The translations under genes were made by a program, and so were the position numbers. Below are positions 7,774 to 17,983 of a stretch of 64,000 bases of DNA, piece after piece. A model generated the notes under the pieces. That model worked only from the letters and a program-made list of their open reading frames with translations, ran no database searches and was not told where the DNA came from. How positions within the stretch are numbered: the stretch's first letter is position 1; every line of letters begins with the position of its first letter. Origin of the DNA: Schlegelella aquatica (GTDB lineage: Bacteria; Pseudomonadota; Gammaproteobacteria; Burkholderiales; Burkholderiaceae_C); contig NZ_CP110257.1 in the NCBI RefSeq assembly GCF_026013905.1, forward strand, positions 2,626,001-2,690,000, written 5' to 3'.

Positions 7774-9384
7774 TCAGGCCAGGCTGCGGCCGAGCGCCCG
7801 AGCGAGGGCGGCCTCGGCCGCGGCGCGGTCGAAGCGGCGCCAGCGGGCTGCGACGTACTGGTCAGGACGGATCAGGTAGACCGTGCCCGGCTGACCATCG
7901 TAGCGCTGGGTGAGCACGCCGGCGCGGTCGACGATGTCGCGGCCGACCTGCAAAACCGCGGCTTCGACGTTGCCGACGCGCACCGGCTCGGCGGGCCCGA
8001 AGCTCAGCAGCACGAAACCATCGCCCAACTGGTTGAGCAGCCAGCCGGGCTGGCCGGCCACCTCGATGGGCGCATCGGCGCAGTTGGTGCCCGGCGTCAT
8101 GCGCCCGGCAAACGGCTCGGCATCCGGGGTGTTGAGCGGCGAGTGCACGTAGGGCGTCGGCGTCGACAGCCGCCCGCTGTTGACCAGCGGGCGCGCGAAC
8201 GGCTCGGTGCGCGCCAGCTCCAGCACCGCATTGCGCAGGCGCAGCGAGGTGCGGCTCTTGGGCGTGATGAAGTCGGTCGAGCGCGTGGAGTTGAGCAGGT
8301 TGTCGTCGGCGGCGAACGCGCGCTCGTCGTGGTAGGTGTCCAGCAGGGCCTCGGGCGCGTCGCCGTCCAGCACGGCCTTGAGCTTCCAGCTCAGGTTGTC
8401 GCAGTCCTGCACGCCGCTGTTGGCGCCGCGCGCGCCGAAGGGCGAGACCTGGTGCGCCGCATCGCCGGCGAAGATCACGCGGCCGTGGCGGAAGCGGTCG
8501 ATGCGCCGGCAGGCGAACTGGTACACCGACACCCACTCCAGCTCGAACGGCACGTCCGGCCCCAGCATCGCCTGGATGCGGGGGATGACCTTCTCGGGCT
8601 TCTTCTCCTCGTTCGGGTCGGCATCCCAGCCGAGCTGGAAGTCGATGCGCCAGACGTTGTCGCACTGCTTGTGCAGCAGCACGCTCTGGTTGCGATGGAA
8701 GGGCGGGTCGAACCAGAACCAGCGCTCGGTCGGGAAGTCGGCCTTCATCACCACGTCGGCGATGAGGAAGCGGTCCTGGAAGAACTGGCCGGTGAAGTCC
8801 GCGCCGATCATGCGGCGCGTGTCGCTGCTGGCGCCGTCGCAGGCGATCAGCCACGACGCCTCGGTCTTGAAGATGCCGTCGGGCGTCTCGATCGTCAGCA
8901 CCACGTGGTCGTCGTGCGTCTCGATCGCCAGCACCTTGTGCTTCCAGCGCAGGTCCACCCGCGGCGACTCGTCGCACGCACGCACCAGCCGCTCCTCCAG
9001 GTAGTACTGCTGGAGGTTGATCATCGCCGGCATCTTGTGGTGGTCTTCGGGCAGCAGGTCGAACTGGTAGACCAGCTCGTCGCGGAAGAACACCTTGCCC
9101 ACCTTCCATTGCACACCCTGGGCCACCAGATCGTCACCGAGGCCCAGGCGATCCCAGATCTCCAGCGGGCGCTTGGCGTAGCAGACGGCTCGCGAGCCGA
9201 TGCTCACGGTGTTGTTGTCGTCCAGCACCACCGTGGGAATGCCACGGGCCGCGCAGTCCAGCGCCTGGGTCATGCCCACGGGGCCGGCGCCGATCACCAC
9301 CACGGGGTGGCGGACACGCTCGCCGCTGCGCTGTTCGTCGCTCTGCCGATACTCGTACTGGGGATAGGTGTAGGTATGCAACAT
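7774..9384 (-). CDS. FAD-dependent aromatic hydroxylase (class A flavoprotein monooxygenase)
   Basis: 536 residues. Motifs in order: the dinucleotide-binding start VVVIGAGPVGMTQALDCA (about residues 28-45), the DG motif LIACDGASSDTRR, and the GD motif VIFAGDAAHQVSPFGARGAN. These define NAD(P)H-dependent single-component aromatic hydroxylases such as MhpA, 3-hydroxybenzoate or 3-hydroxyphenylacetate hydroxylases. A roughly 150-residue thioredoxin-like C-terminal region follows, as in MhpA relatives. The ATG at 9384 has an AGGA about 10 bases upstream. Given the fumarylacetoacetase downstream, a product such as homogentisate or a related hydroquinone acid is plausible, but the substrate is inferred only. 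Confidence 0.88.
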   Translation of the reverse strand: MLHTYTYPQYEYRQSDEQRSGERVRHPVVVIGAGPVGMTQALDCAARGIPTVVLDDNNTVSIGSRAVCYAKRPLEIWDRLGLGDDLVAQGVQWKVGKVFFRDELVYQFDLLPEDHHKMPAMINLQQYYLEERLVRACDESPRVDLRWKHKVLAIETHDDHVVLTIETPDGIFKTEASWLIACDGASSDTRRMIGADFTGQFFQDRFLIADVVMKADFPTERWFWFDPPFHRNQSVLLHKQCDNVWRIDFQLGWDADPNEEKKPEKVIPRIQAMLGPDVPFELEWVSVYQFACRRIDRFRHGRVIFAGDAAHQVSPFGARGANSGVQDCDNLSWKLKAVLDGDAPEALLDTYHDERAFAADDNLLNSTRSTDFITPKSRTSLRLRNAVLELARTEPFARPLVNSGRLSTPTPYVHSPLNTPDAEPFAGRMTPGTNCADAPIEVAGQPGWLLNQLGDGFVLLSFGPAEPVRVGNVEAAVLQVGRDIVDRAGVLTQRYDGQPGTVYLIRPDQYVAARWRRFDRAAAEAALARALGRSLA

Positions 9385-9466
9385 GGTCAAGGGTTCCTCA
9401 GGGCGAAACAGCCCAGGCCGCTGGCGAAGCGGCCGACGGGTCACTGTCACGCGGAAATCGGGCGGC

Positions 9467-10009
9467 TCAGTCGAGCGCGTGGAATTCCTTCTCGTGCATC
9501 CAGGCGGCGTGCTTCGGCGCGCGCTTGGTCTGGGCCCACTCGTTGAGCATGTCCCACTTGACCGCATCGAGCTTCTCGTACATGTCGGGCGTGCCGACAT
9601 CGGCCGCCAGTTCCACGCGGTGGCCGTTCGGGTCGAAGAAGTAGATGCTCTTGAAGATGGTGTGGTCCGTCACGCCAACGACGGGGATGCCGGCCGCCTC
9701 CAGGCGCGCCTTCGTGGCCTCGAGCGTCTCCACGCTGTCCACCTTGAACGCGATGTGCTGGACCCATTCGGGCGTGTTCTCGTCACGGCCCATGGCCGGC
9801 GAGTTGGGCAGCTCGAAGAAGGCAAGCACGTTGCCCTGCCCGGCGTCCAGGAACACGTGCATGTAGGGATCGGGCGCCTTGGTCGAGGGCACTTGGTCCT
9901 CGGCGATCGCCAGGACGAAGTTCATGTTCAGGTGCTTCACGTACCACTCGACGGTTTCCTTGGCGTCCTTGCAGCGGTAGGCGACGTGATGGATGCGTTC
10001 GATCTTCAT
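9467..10009 (-). CDS. VOC-fold (glyoxalase/extradiol dioxygenase superfamily) protein
   Basis: 180 residues in two beta-alpha-beta-beta-beta modules. Likely metal ligands stand at the family positions: His in RIHHVAYRC near the start, His in WVQHIAFKV at about residue 89, and Glu in NGHRVELA at about residue 135. The VOC superfamily includes ring-cleaving dioxygenases, glyoxalases and isomerases. Between a hydroxylase gene and a ring-product hydrolase, ring cleavage or isomerisation is the natural guess, but the protein is shorter than classic two-domain extradiol dioxygenases. A GGAG ribosome site lies 8 bases before the ATG. It is 28 bases downstream of the MBL-fold gene. Confidence 0.85.
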   Translation of the reverse strand: MKIERIHHVAYRCKDAKETVEWYVKHLNMNFVLAIAEDQVPSTKAPDPYMHVFLDAGQGNVLAFFELPNSPAMGRDENTPEWVQHIAFKVDSVETLEATKARLEAAGIPVVGVTDHTIFKSIYFFDPNGHRVELAADVGTPDMYEKLDAVKWDMLNEWAQTKRAPKHAAWMHEKEFHALD

Positions 10010-10037
10010 GATCTGTCTCCTCTGAGGTGGTGCTGGA

Positions 10038-10991
10038 TCAGCCTTCCAGGGTTTCCCACATTTGCCGGTCGCGCTCGGCGGTCCACACCCGCGGGTCGGG
10101 GTATTGCGTGGCCTCGTCGTAGCAGCGCGTCACGTCGAACGGCATGCAGTGGTCGAAGATGACCCAGTGGCCGTACTTCGGCTGCAGCCGCGCGTAGGTG
10201 TCCTTGTAGACCGTCTTGAGGTCCTTGCCGGCCTTCACCCCTTCCTGGACGCAGGCGTACACGTCGGAGATGAACGCCTTGGTGCCGGCCAGGCCCGCCT
10301 GCACTTCCTCGGGGGTTTGCAGCGCTGCACCGCGGCCGGGCACGAGCTTCTCGGGCCGCAGCGCGGCGATGTTGTCCAGCGTCTGCGGCCAGTCCTTGAA
10401 GTAGGCATCCCCGGCATAGGGCGTGGCGTCGAACTCGACCAGGTCGCCGGAGAACAGGATCTTCTGCTGGGGCAGCCAGGCCACCGTGTCGCCCTTGGTG
10501 TGGCCGCGGCCCAGTTGCAGCAATTGCACCTCCAGCTTGCCCAGCCAGATCGTCATCTTGCCGGTGAAAGTGATGGTGGGCCACGTCAGGCCCGGCGGCA
10601 CCGACTCGACGGCACGGAACAGACGCGGAAAGCGCCCGATCTCGCTGGCCTTGTCGGCCTCGCCGCGCTCGACGATGAGATCGTAGGTGTCCTGGCTGGC
10701 GATGATGTGCTCCGGTTGGTAGGCCGAGGCGCCCAGCACGCGCACCGCGTGGTAGTGCGACAGCACCACGTACTTGATCGGCTTGTCGGTAACTTCACGG
10801 ATGCGGCGGATCACGTCCTGCGCCATCACCGGGGTGGCCTGGGTGTCGATCACCATCACCGCGTCGTCGCCGACGATCACCCCGGTGTTCGGGTCGCCTT
10901 CGGCGGTGTAGGCGTACGCGTTGTCGGACAGCTTGGTGAAGCTGACCTTCTTCTCCTGAAGGTCAGCTTGAGAGGCGAAGGCTTTGGTCAT
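10038..10991 (-). CDS. Metallo-beta-lactamase-fold protein with altered metal motif
   Basis: 317 residues. First gene of the minus-strand catabolic block, with an AGGAG site 6 bases before the ATG. The MBL fold is clear: GVIVGDDAVMVIDTQ, VVLSHYHAVRVLGAS, LGRGHTKGDTVAWLP and ILFSGDLVEFDATPY. In the signature HxHxDH, the two first His (79 and 81) are kept, but the Asp and His are replaced by Val83 and Arg84. The second-site ligands would therefore be lost, leaving at most one metal, while the later GH and Asp remain. Members of this fold hydrolyse thioesters, lactones or peroxides. The reaction here is not predictable; a lactone or ester in the aromatic pathway is one option. Confidence 0.85.
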   Translation of the reverse strand: MTKAFASQADLQEKKVSFTKLSDNAYAYTAEGDPNTGVIVGDDAVMVIDTQATPVMAQDVIRRIREVTDKPIKYVVLSHYHAVRVLGASAYQPEHIIASQDTYDLIVERGEADKASEIGRFPRLFRAVESVPPGLTWPTITFTGKMTIWLGKLEVQLLQLGRGHTKGDTVAWLPQQKILFSGDLVEFDATPYAGDAYFKDWPQTLDNIAALRPEKLVPGRGAALQTPEEVQAGLAGTKAFISDVYACVQEGVKAGKDLKTVYKDTYARLQPKYGHWVIFDHCMPFDVTRCYDEATQYPDPRVWTAERDRQMWETLEG

Positions 10992-11055
10992 CGTGGCTCC
11001 TGCTCTTGGCGGCCCGCCCGGCGAGGTTGAGCGGGATTCAATGAAAGCGAAATCG

Positions 11056-11070
11056 TTCGTCTATACCGAA
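11056..11070. promoter_or_regulatory. Putative IclR-type operator in divergent promoter region
   Basis: The 225-base gap between the MBL-fold gene and the divergent IclR regulator holds an inverted repeat TTCG-N7-CGAA, 65 bases upstream of the MBL start codon, and an 8-bp palindrome AGTTAACT at 11085-11092 in an AT-rich patch. The repeat has the same TTCG...CGAA character as the PcaR-like sites elsewhere in this window, so it is a reasonable operator for the adjacent regulator. Not proven. Confidence 0.35.
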
Positions 11071-11216
11071 TGGGTGTTGATGTTAGTTAACTCGTTTGAT
11101 AATGTCTAATGCTTGACCCCTTTGCACGGTCGTTCTCAGGGTAAACACCTACTCGGAGCGCGGCCACAATCCCGCCTGCCCTGCGGTGGCCGCCGGGCGG
11201 CACATCGACGATTTCC

Positions 11217-12050
11217 GTGGACGACGACAAGACCATAGAACGCGACCGACGCGGTATCCAGAGCGTCGAAGTGGGCGGGCAGCTGCTACTGGCGCTGGCC
11301 CACCATGGGCGCGCCATGCCGCTCAAGGACTTGGCGCGCGAGGCCGGCATGTCGCCCGCCAAGGCGCACCCGTACCTCGTGAGCTTCGGCAAGCTCGGGC
11401 TGATCGAGCAGGACAGCGCCTCCGGGCACTACGGCCTGGGGCCGCTGGCCTTGCAGCTCGGGCTCATCAGCCTGCAGCAGGCCGATCCGGTGCGCATCGC
11501 CACCCCGCTGATCGCCGATCTCGCCCAGCGTCTGGGCCATACCGTGGGCATCGCCGTGTGGGGCACGCGCGGGCCCACCTTCGTGCGGCTGGAGGAATCG
11601 CCTGCCGCCGTGCACGTGAACATGCGGCACGGCACGGTGGTGTCGATCACCGACACCGCCTCGGGCCGGCTCTTCGCGGCGTACCGGCCCGCCGCGGAGG
11701 TGCGCGCCCTGCTGGAAGACGAGCGCCGGCGCGAGAAGCTCGAACGCGCGCGCCCCGCCCCCGGCATGCCGGCGGCGCCACCCCTGCCCACGTGGAAGGA
11801 GTTCGAGCGGCAACTGGCGGACGTGCGCGCCCACGGGATGAGCCGCAGCGAAGGCTCGGTCATCGAGGGCGTGAGCGCGATGTCCGCCCCGGTGTTCGAC
11901 CACACCGGCGCGATGGTGATGGCGGTCACCGCCATCGGCCCGTCGGGCACCTTCGACACGCGCTGGGATGGCGCCATCGCGCGGGCACTGCGCGAGTGCG
12001 CCGACCACGTCTCGCAACGCATCGGCGGGCGCAAGCCGGTGGCCCCGTAG
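11217..12050 (+). CDS. IclR-family transcriptional regulator of the fahA-TRAP block
   Basis: 277 residues with a GTG start. An N-terminal winged helix (VGGQLLLALAHHGRAMPLKDLA, with recognition helix MSPAKAHPYLVSFGKLGLIE) is followed by the IclR effector domain (LGHTVGIAVWG, then GVSAMSAPVFDHTGAMVMAVTAIG). The spacing before the effector-domain end contains an unusual Ala/Pro-rich linker (RPAPGMPAAPPLP). It is transcribed divergently from the hydroxylase-fumarylacetoacetase-TRAP genes and is the natural candidate to control them in response to the aromatic substrate. The start is supported by the domain boundary only; no strong ribosome site is visible. Confidence 0.88.
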   Translation: MDDDKTIERDRRGIQSVEVGGQLLLALAHHGRAMPLKDLAREAGMSPAKAHPYLVSFGKLGLIEQDSASGHYGLGPLALQLGLISLQQADPVRIATPLIADLAQRLGHTVGIAVWGTRGPTFVRLEESPAAVHVNMRHGTVVSITDTASGRLFAAYRPAAEVRALLEDERRREKLERARPAPGMPAAPPLPTWKEFERQLADVRAHGMSRSEGSVIEGVSAMSAPVFDHTGAMVMAVTAIGPSGTFDTRWDGAIARALRECADHVSQRIGGRKPVAP

Positions 12051-12072
12051 GGCTTGCAGCGCGGGCCCTGCG

Positions 12073-12206
12073 GCGCCCCACCCTCACGGGGGTGTCGACC
12101 CGGCTCCGGGCGGCCGAGCGCCGGGCCGTATGTGTTGGCCCCCGGGGCTTGCGCCCCACCCCCCACGGGGGTGTCGGCCCGGCTCCGGGCGGCCGAGCGC
12201 CGGGCC
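12073..12206. repeat. Duplicated GC-rich hairpin between two convergent IclR genes
   Basis: Two near-identical copies of a 55-56-base unit (12073-12127 and 12151-12206) stand head to tail, each starting GCGCCCCACC and ending GCGCCGGGCC. The second copy contains a perfect 8-bp stem (GGCCCGGC with GCCGGGCC), the first a 7-bp version. They lie between the ends of two genes facing each other, so they probably act as a bidirectional terminator. The duplication itself is unexplained. Confidence 0.65.
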
Positions 12207-13103
12207 TCAGCCGCCCTGCCCCTTGCCCCCGATCATCGCGCTGATCTCGTGCGCGGCCTTCAGCAGCTTGGGCAGGAAGCGCTCGAGCATCACCACGGGC
12301 GGCGTGCGGTGCTGCTGGCCGCTCACGTTGATGGCGGCCACCACCTCGCCCTGACGCCCGCGGATGGGCGCCGCGAGCGACACCAGGCCTTCTTCCAGTT
12401 CCTCGGCCACGAGAGCCCAGCCCTGCATGCGCACCTGCTCGATCAGCTCCCGCAGGCGCGCCGGGTCGGTCACGGTCTTGGGCGTGCGCGGTTCCAGGCG
12501 CATCTGCGCCAGGCGGGCCTCCAGCGCTGCCGGCGGCAGGCCGGCGAGCAGCACGCGGCCCATGGAGGTGCAGTAGGCGGGCAGCCGGCTGCCCACGCCG
12601 AGGTTGATCGCCATGATCTTGTGGGTGGGCACCCGCAGCACGTACACGATGTCGGTGCCGTCCAGCACGGCGGCCGAGCAGGACTCCTTGACGTCCTGCA
12701 CCAGATCCTCCATCACCGGCTCGGCCAGGTTCCACAGCGGCAGCGAACTGAGATAGGCGAAGCCCAAGTCCAGGATCTTGGGCGTCAGCCGGAAAAGCCG
12801 GCCCTCGGCCTCCACGTAGCCCAGATGCTGCAAGGTGTGCAGGATGCGCCGGGCCCCGGCGCGCGTGAGGCCGGCGCGCTCGGCCACCTCGGCGATGGTC
12901 TGCGCGGGGGCTTCGGCGCTGAAAGTGCGCACCACGGCCAAGCCGCGGGCGAAGGACTGCACGTAGCTGTCGCCGGGGGCGGGCCCCTCCCCCTCGGCAG
13001 GGGGAGCGGGCGGGCGCGAGACGGAGGCGAGGCGCTCGGCGGCGGAGCGAGCCGGCCCGGCGGGCTCGCGCCCGGGCCGAACTGTGGTTGAGCGAGGGGG
13101 CAT
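12207..13103 (-). CDS. IclR-family regulator, PcaR/PobR type, for pcaIJF
   Basis: 298 residues. After a Pro/Ala/Arg-rich leader of about 45 residues comes SYVQSFARGLAVVRTF, the start typical of PcaR/PcaU/PobR proteins. It is followed by the recognition helix LTRAGARRILHTLQHLGYV and the effector domain (LDGTDIVYVLRV, RLPAYCTSMGRVLLAGL, GEVVAAINVSG). This subgroup activates protocatechuate and beta-ketoadipate genes, often with beta-ketoadipate or protocatechuate as effector. It diverges from pcaI-pcaJ-pcaF across a 97-base gap that contains two 15-bp operator-like repeats. The ATG at 13103 has no good ribosome site, so the leader may be shorter. Confidence 0.88.
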   Translation of the reverse strand: MPPRSTTVRPGREPAGPARSAAERLASVSRPPAPPAEGEGPAPGDSYVQSFARGLAVVRTFSAEAPAQTIAEVAERAGLTRAGARRILHTLQHLGYVEAEGRLFRLTPKILDLGFAYLSSLPLWNLAEPVMEDLVQDVKESCSAAVLDGTDIVYVLRVPTHKIMAINLGVGSRLPAYCTSMGRVLLAGLPPAALEARLAQMRLEPRTPKTVTDPARLRELIEQVRMQGWALVAEELEEGLVSLAAPIRGRQGEVVAAINVSGQQHRTPPVVMLERFLPKLLKAAHEISAMIGGKGQGG

Positions 13104-13126
13104 GGTGAAGTAGAGTAGACTTTGAA

Positions 13127-13160
13127 GTTCTTATACTGAACGCAAGTTCGAATATCGAAC
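13127..13160. promoter_or_regulatory. Tandem PcaR-like operator sites
   Basis: Two 15-base inverted repeats, GTTCTTATACTGAAC (13127-13141) and GTTCGAATATCGAAC (13146-13160), start 19 bases apart, about two helical turns, so they face the same side of the DNA. The second matches the Pseudomonas PcaR consensus as I recall it (GTTCGATAATCGCAC) at 12 of 15 positions. They lie between the divergent regulator and pcaI, where an activator/autorepressor would bind. Confidence 0.6.
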
Positions 13161-13200
13161 ACGCGGAGGTATTTTTCCTCTGCCTGTTCGGCAAGCGCAC

Positions 13201-13905
13201 ATGATCAACAAAATCTATCCCTCTGTCGAGGCCGCCCTGGCCGACGTGCGGGACGGCTCCACGGTGATGATCGGCGGCTTCGGCACCGCCGGCATTCCGA
13301 CCCGGCTGATCGATGGACTCATCGCGCAAGGCGCGAAGGACCTCACGATCGTCAACAACAACGCCGGCAACGGCGACACGGGCCTGGCGGCGCTGCTCAA
13401 GACCGGCCGGGTGCGCAAGATCATCTGCTCGTTCCCCCGCCAGGCCGACTCGTGGGTCTTCGACGAGCTCTACCGCAGCGGCAGGATCGAGCTGGAGTTG
13501 GTGCCCCAGGGCAACCTGGCCGAGCGCATCCGGGCCGCGGGCGCGGGCATCGGGGCCTTCTACACGCCCACGGGCTACGGCACGCGGCTGGCCGAAGGCA
13601 AGGAGACGCGCGAAATCCACGGCAAACCCTACGTGCTCGAGTACCCGATCCACGCCGACCTCGCGCTCATCAAGGCCGAGCGCGCCGACCGCTGGGGCAA
13701 CCTCACCTACCGCATGACCGCACGGAATTTCGGCCCCATCATGGCCACCGCCGCGCGATGCACCGTCGTCGAGGTGCCCGAGATCGTCGAACTCGGCGCG
13801 CTCGACCCCGAGGCCGTCGTGACCCCGGGCATCTTCGTGCACCGCGTAGTGCAGGTCGAACGCACCGTCACGCAGGCGGGCGGCTTCAAGAAGGAGGCCG
13901 CGTGA
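13201..13905 (+). CDS. pcaI: 3-oxoadipate CoA-transferase subunit A
   Basis: 234 residues, the normal length of the alpha subunit. It carries the CoA-transferase start MINKIYPSVEAALADV, the glycine-rich loop GGFGTAGIPTRLI, and the stretch GAFYTPTGYGTRLAEGKETR typical of PcaI and ScoA. With PcaJ it moves CoA from succinyl-CoA to 3-oxoadipate, the penultimate step of the beta-ketoadipate pathway. The stop codon overlaps the start of pcaJ by one base (TGATG). It is the first gene after the divergent regulator and the tandem operator sites. Confidence 0.94.
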   Translation: MINKIYPSVEAALADVRDGSTVMIGGFGTAGIPTRLIDGLIAQGAKDLTIVNNNAGNGDTGLAALLKTGRVRKIICSFPRQADSWVFDELYRSGRIELELVPQGNLAERIRAAGAGIGAFYTPTGYGTRLAEGKETREIHGKPYVLEYPIHADLALIKAERADRWGNLTYRMTARNFGPIMATAARCTVVEVPEIVELGALDPEAVVTPGIFVHRVVQVERTVTQAGGFKKEAA

Positions 13906-14549
13906 TGGCGAAATGGAGCCGTGACCAGATGGCCGCGCGGGTGGCGCGCGACATCCCCGAGGGCGCCTACGTCAACCTGGGCATCGGCCTGCCGACGCTG
14001 GTGGCCAACCACATCCCCGCCGACCGCGAGGTGATCTTGCACAGCGAGAACGGCGTGCTGGGCATGGGCCCCGCCCCCGCGCCCGGCGAGGAGGACTACG
14101 ACCTCATCAACGCCGGCAAGCAGCCGGTCACGTTGCGCCCCGGCGGGTGCTTCTTCCATCATGCCGACAGCTTCGCGATGATGCGCGGGGGCCACCTCGA
14201 TGTGTGCGTGCTGGGGGCCTTCCAGGTGGCCGCGAGTGGCGATCTCGCCAACTGGCACACCGGCGCACCGGACGCGATCCCGGCCGTCGGCGGCGCGATG
14301 GACCTGGCCATCGGCGCGAAAAGGACCTACGTGATGATGGAACACCTCACCAAGGCCGGCGAGAGCAAGCTGGTGCCCCGGTGCACCTACCCGCTCACCG
14401 GCCTGGCCTGCGTGAGCCGCGTCTACACCGACCTCGCGGTCATCGACCTGGTCGGCGGTACCGCGCGGGTCATCGACATCGCCGAGGGCCTGTCGTTCGA
14501 CGAACTGCAGCGCGTGACGGCCGTCCCGCTGGTGGACGCGCGCACCTAG
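13905..14549 (+). CDS. pcaJ: 3-oxoadipate CoA-transferase subunit B
   Basis: 214 residues. The catalytic glutamate lies in SENGVLGMGP at about residue 47, the family motif. Other conserved parts are YVNLGIGLPTLVANH and the GGAMDLAIGAKRTYVMMEH segment. It partners PcaI. The ATG at 13905 was chosen because AAGGAGG sits about 7 bases upstream; a GTG three bases earlier would place it too close. Much longer readings of this frame run back inside pcaI and are not real. Confidence 0.94.
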   Translation: MAKWSRDQMAARVARDIPEGAYVNLGIGLPTLVANHIPADREVILHSENGVLGMGPAPAPGEEDYDLINAGKQPVTLRPGGCFFHHADSFAMMRGGHLDVCVLGAFQVAASGDLANWHTGAPDAIPAVGGAMDLAIGAKRTYVMMEHLTKAGESKLVPRCTYPLTGLACVSRVYTDLAVIDLVGGTARVIDIAEGLSFDELQRVTAVPLVDART

Positions 14550-14603
14550 GACGACCGGCCGGCCCTCGATCCCCCCTTTCTTCCACGACCCGCAAGAACA
14601 GCC

Positions 14604-15809
<1,206 letters not shown>

Positions 15810-15821
15810 GCTCCACGTTGC

Positions 15822-15852
15822 TGCCCGGGCGGTGCATCGCCCCGCCCGGGCA
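15822..15852. terminator. Bidirectional hairpin between pcaF and ftsH
   Basis: An 11-bp perfect stem (TGCCCGGGCGG with CCGCCCGGGCA) and 9-base loop begins 12 bases after the pcaF stop. It lies between convergent genes, with no T-run on either side. Likely the pcaF transcript end. Confidence 0.6.
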
Positions 15853-15942
15853 CGCAGGCCCGGCCGTGCCGGCCGCGGTACGCAGGGCCGCGCCGTGCAG
15901 GGCCGACCGGCGCGGCTTTGTATCTTGGCCCCGGGGCTCAGG

Positions 15943-17841
<1,899 letters not shown>

Positions 17842-17983
17842 ACGCGCAGCGTCCAGGAAAGCACAGAAGGGAGACAGCGGTGATCGCTCGGGAGTTCCCA
17901 CGACGCGGCTCGCTGTCCAGCCGCCCCATTCTGCCGTGCCACTGCTGGCCGCAGGGCTGCCCCCCCCCACAAGGAGGGGCCGC

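Noticed and set aside
17961..17983. Poly-C/poly-G stretch downstream of the ftsH start region
   Set aside because: Only a homopolymer-rich patch in the pcaCD-ftsH gap; arms do not pair well enough to claim a terminator.
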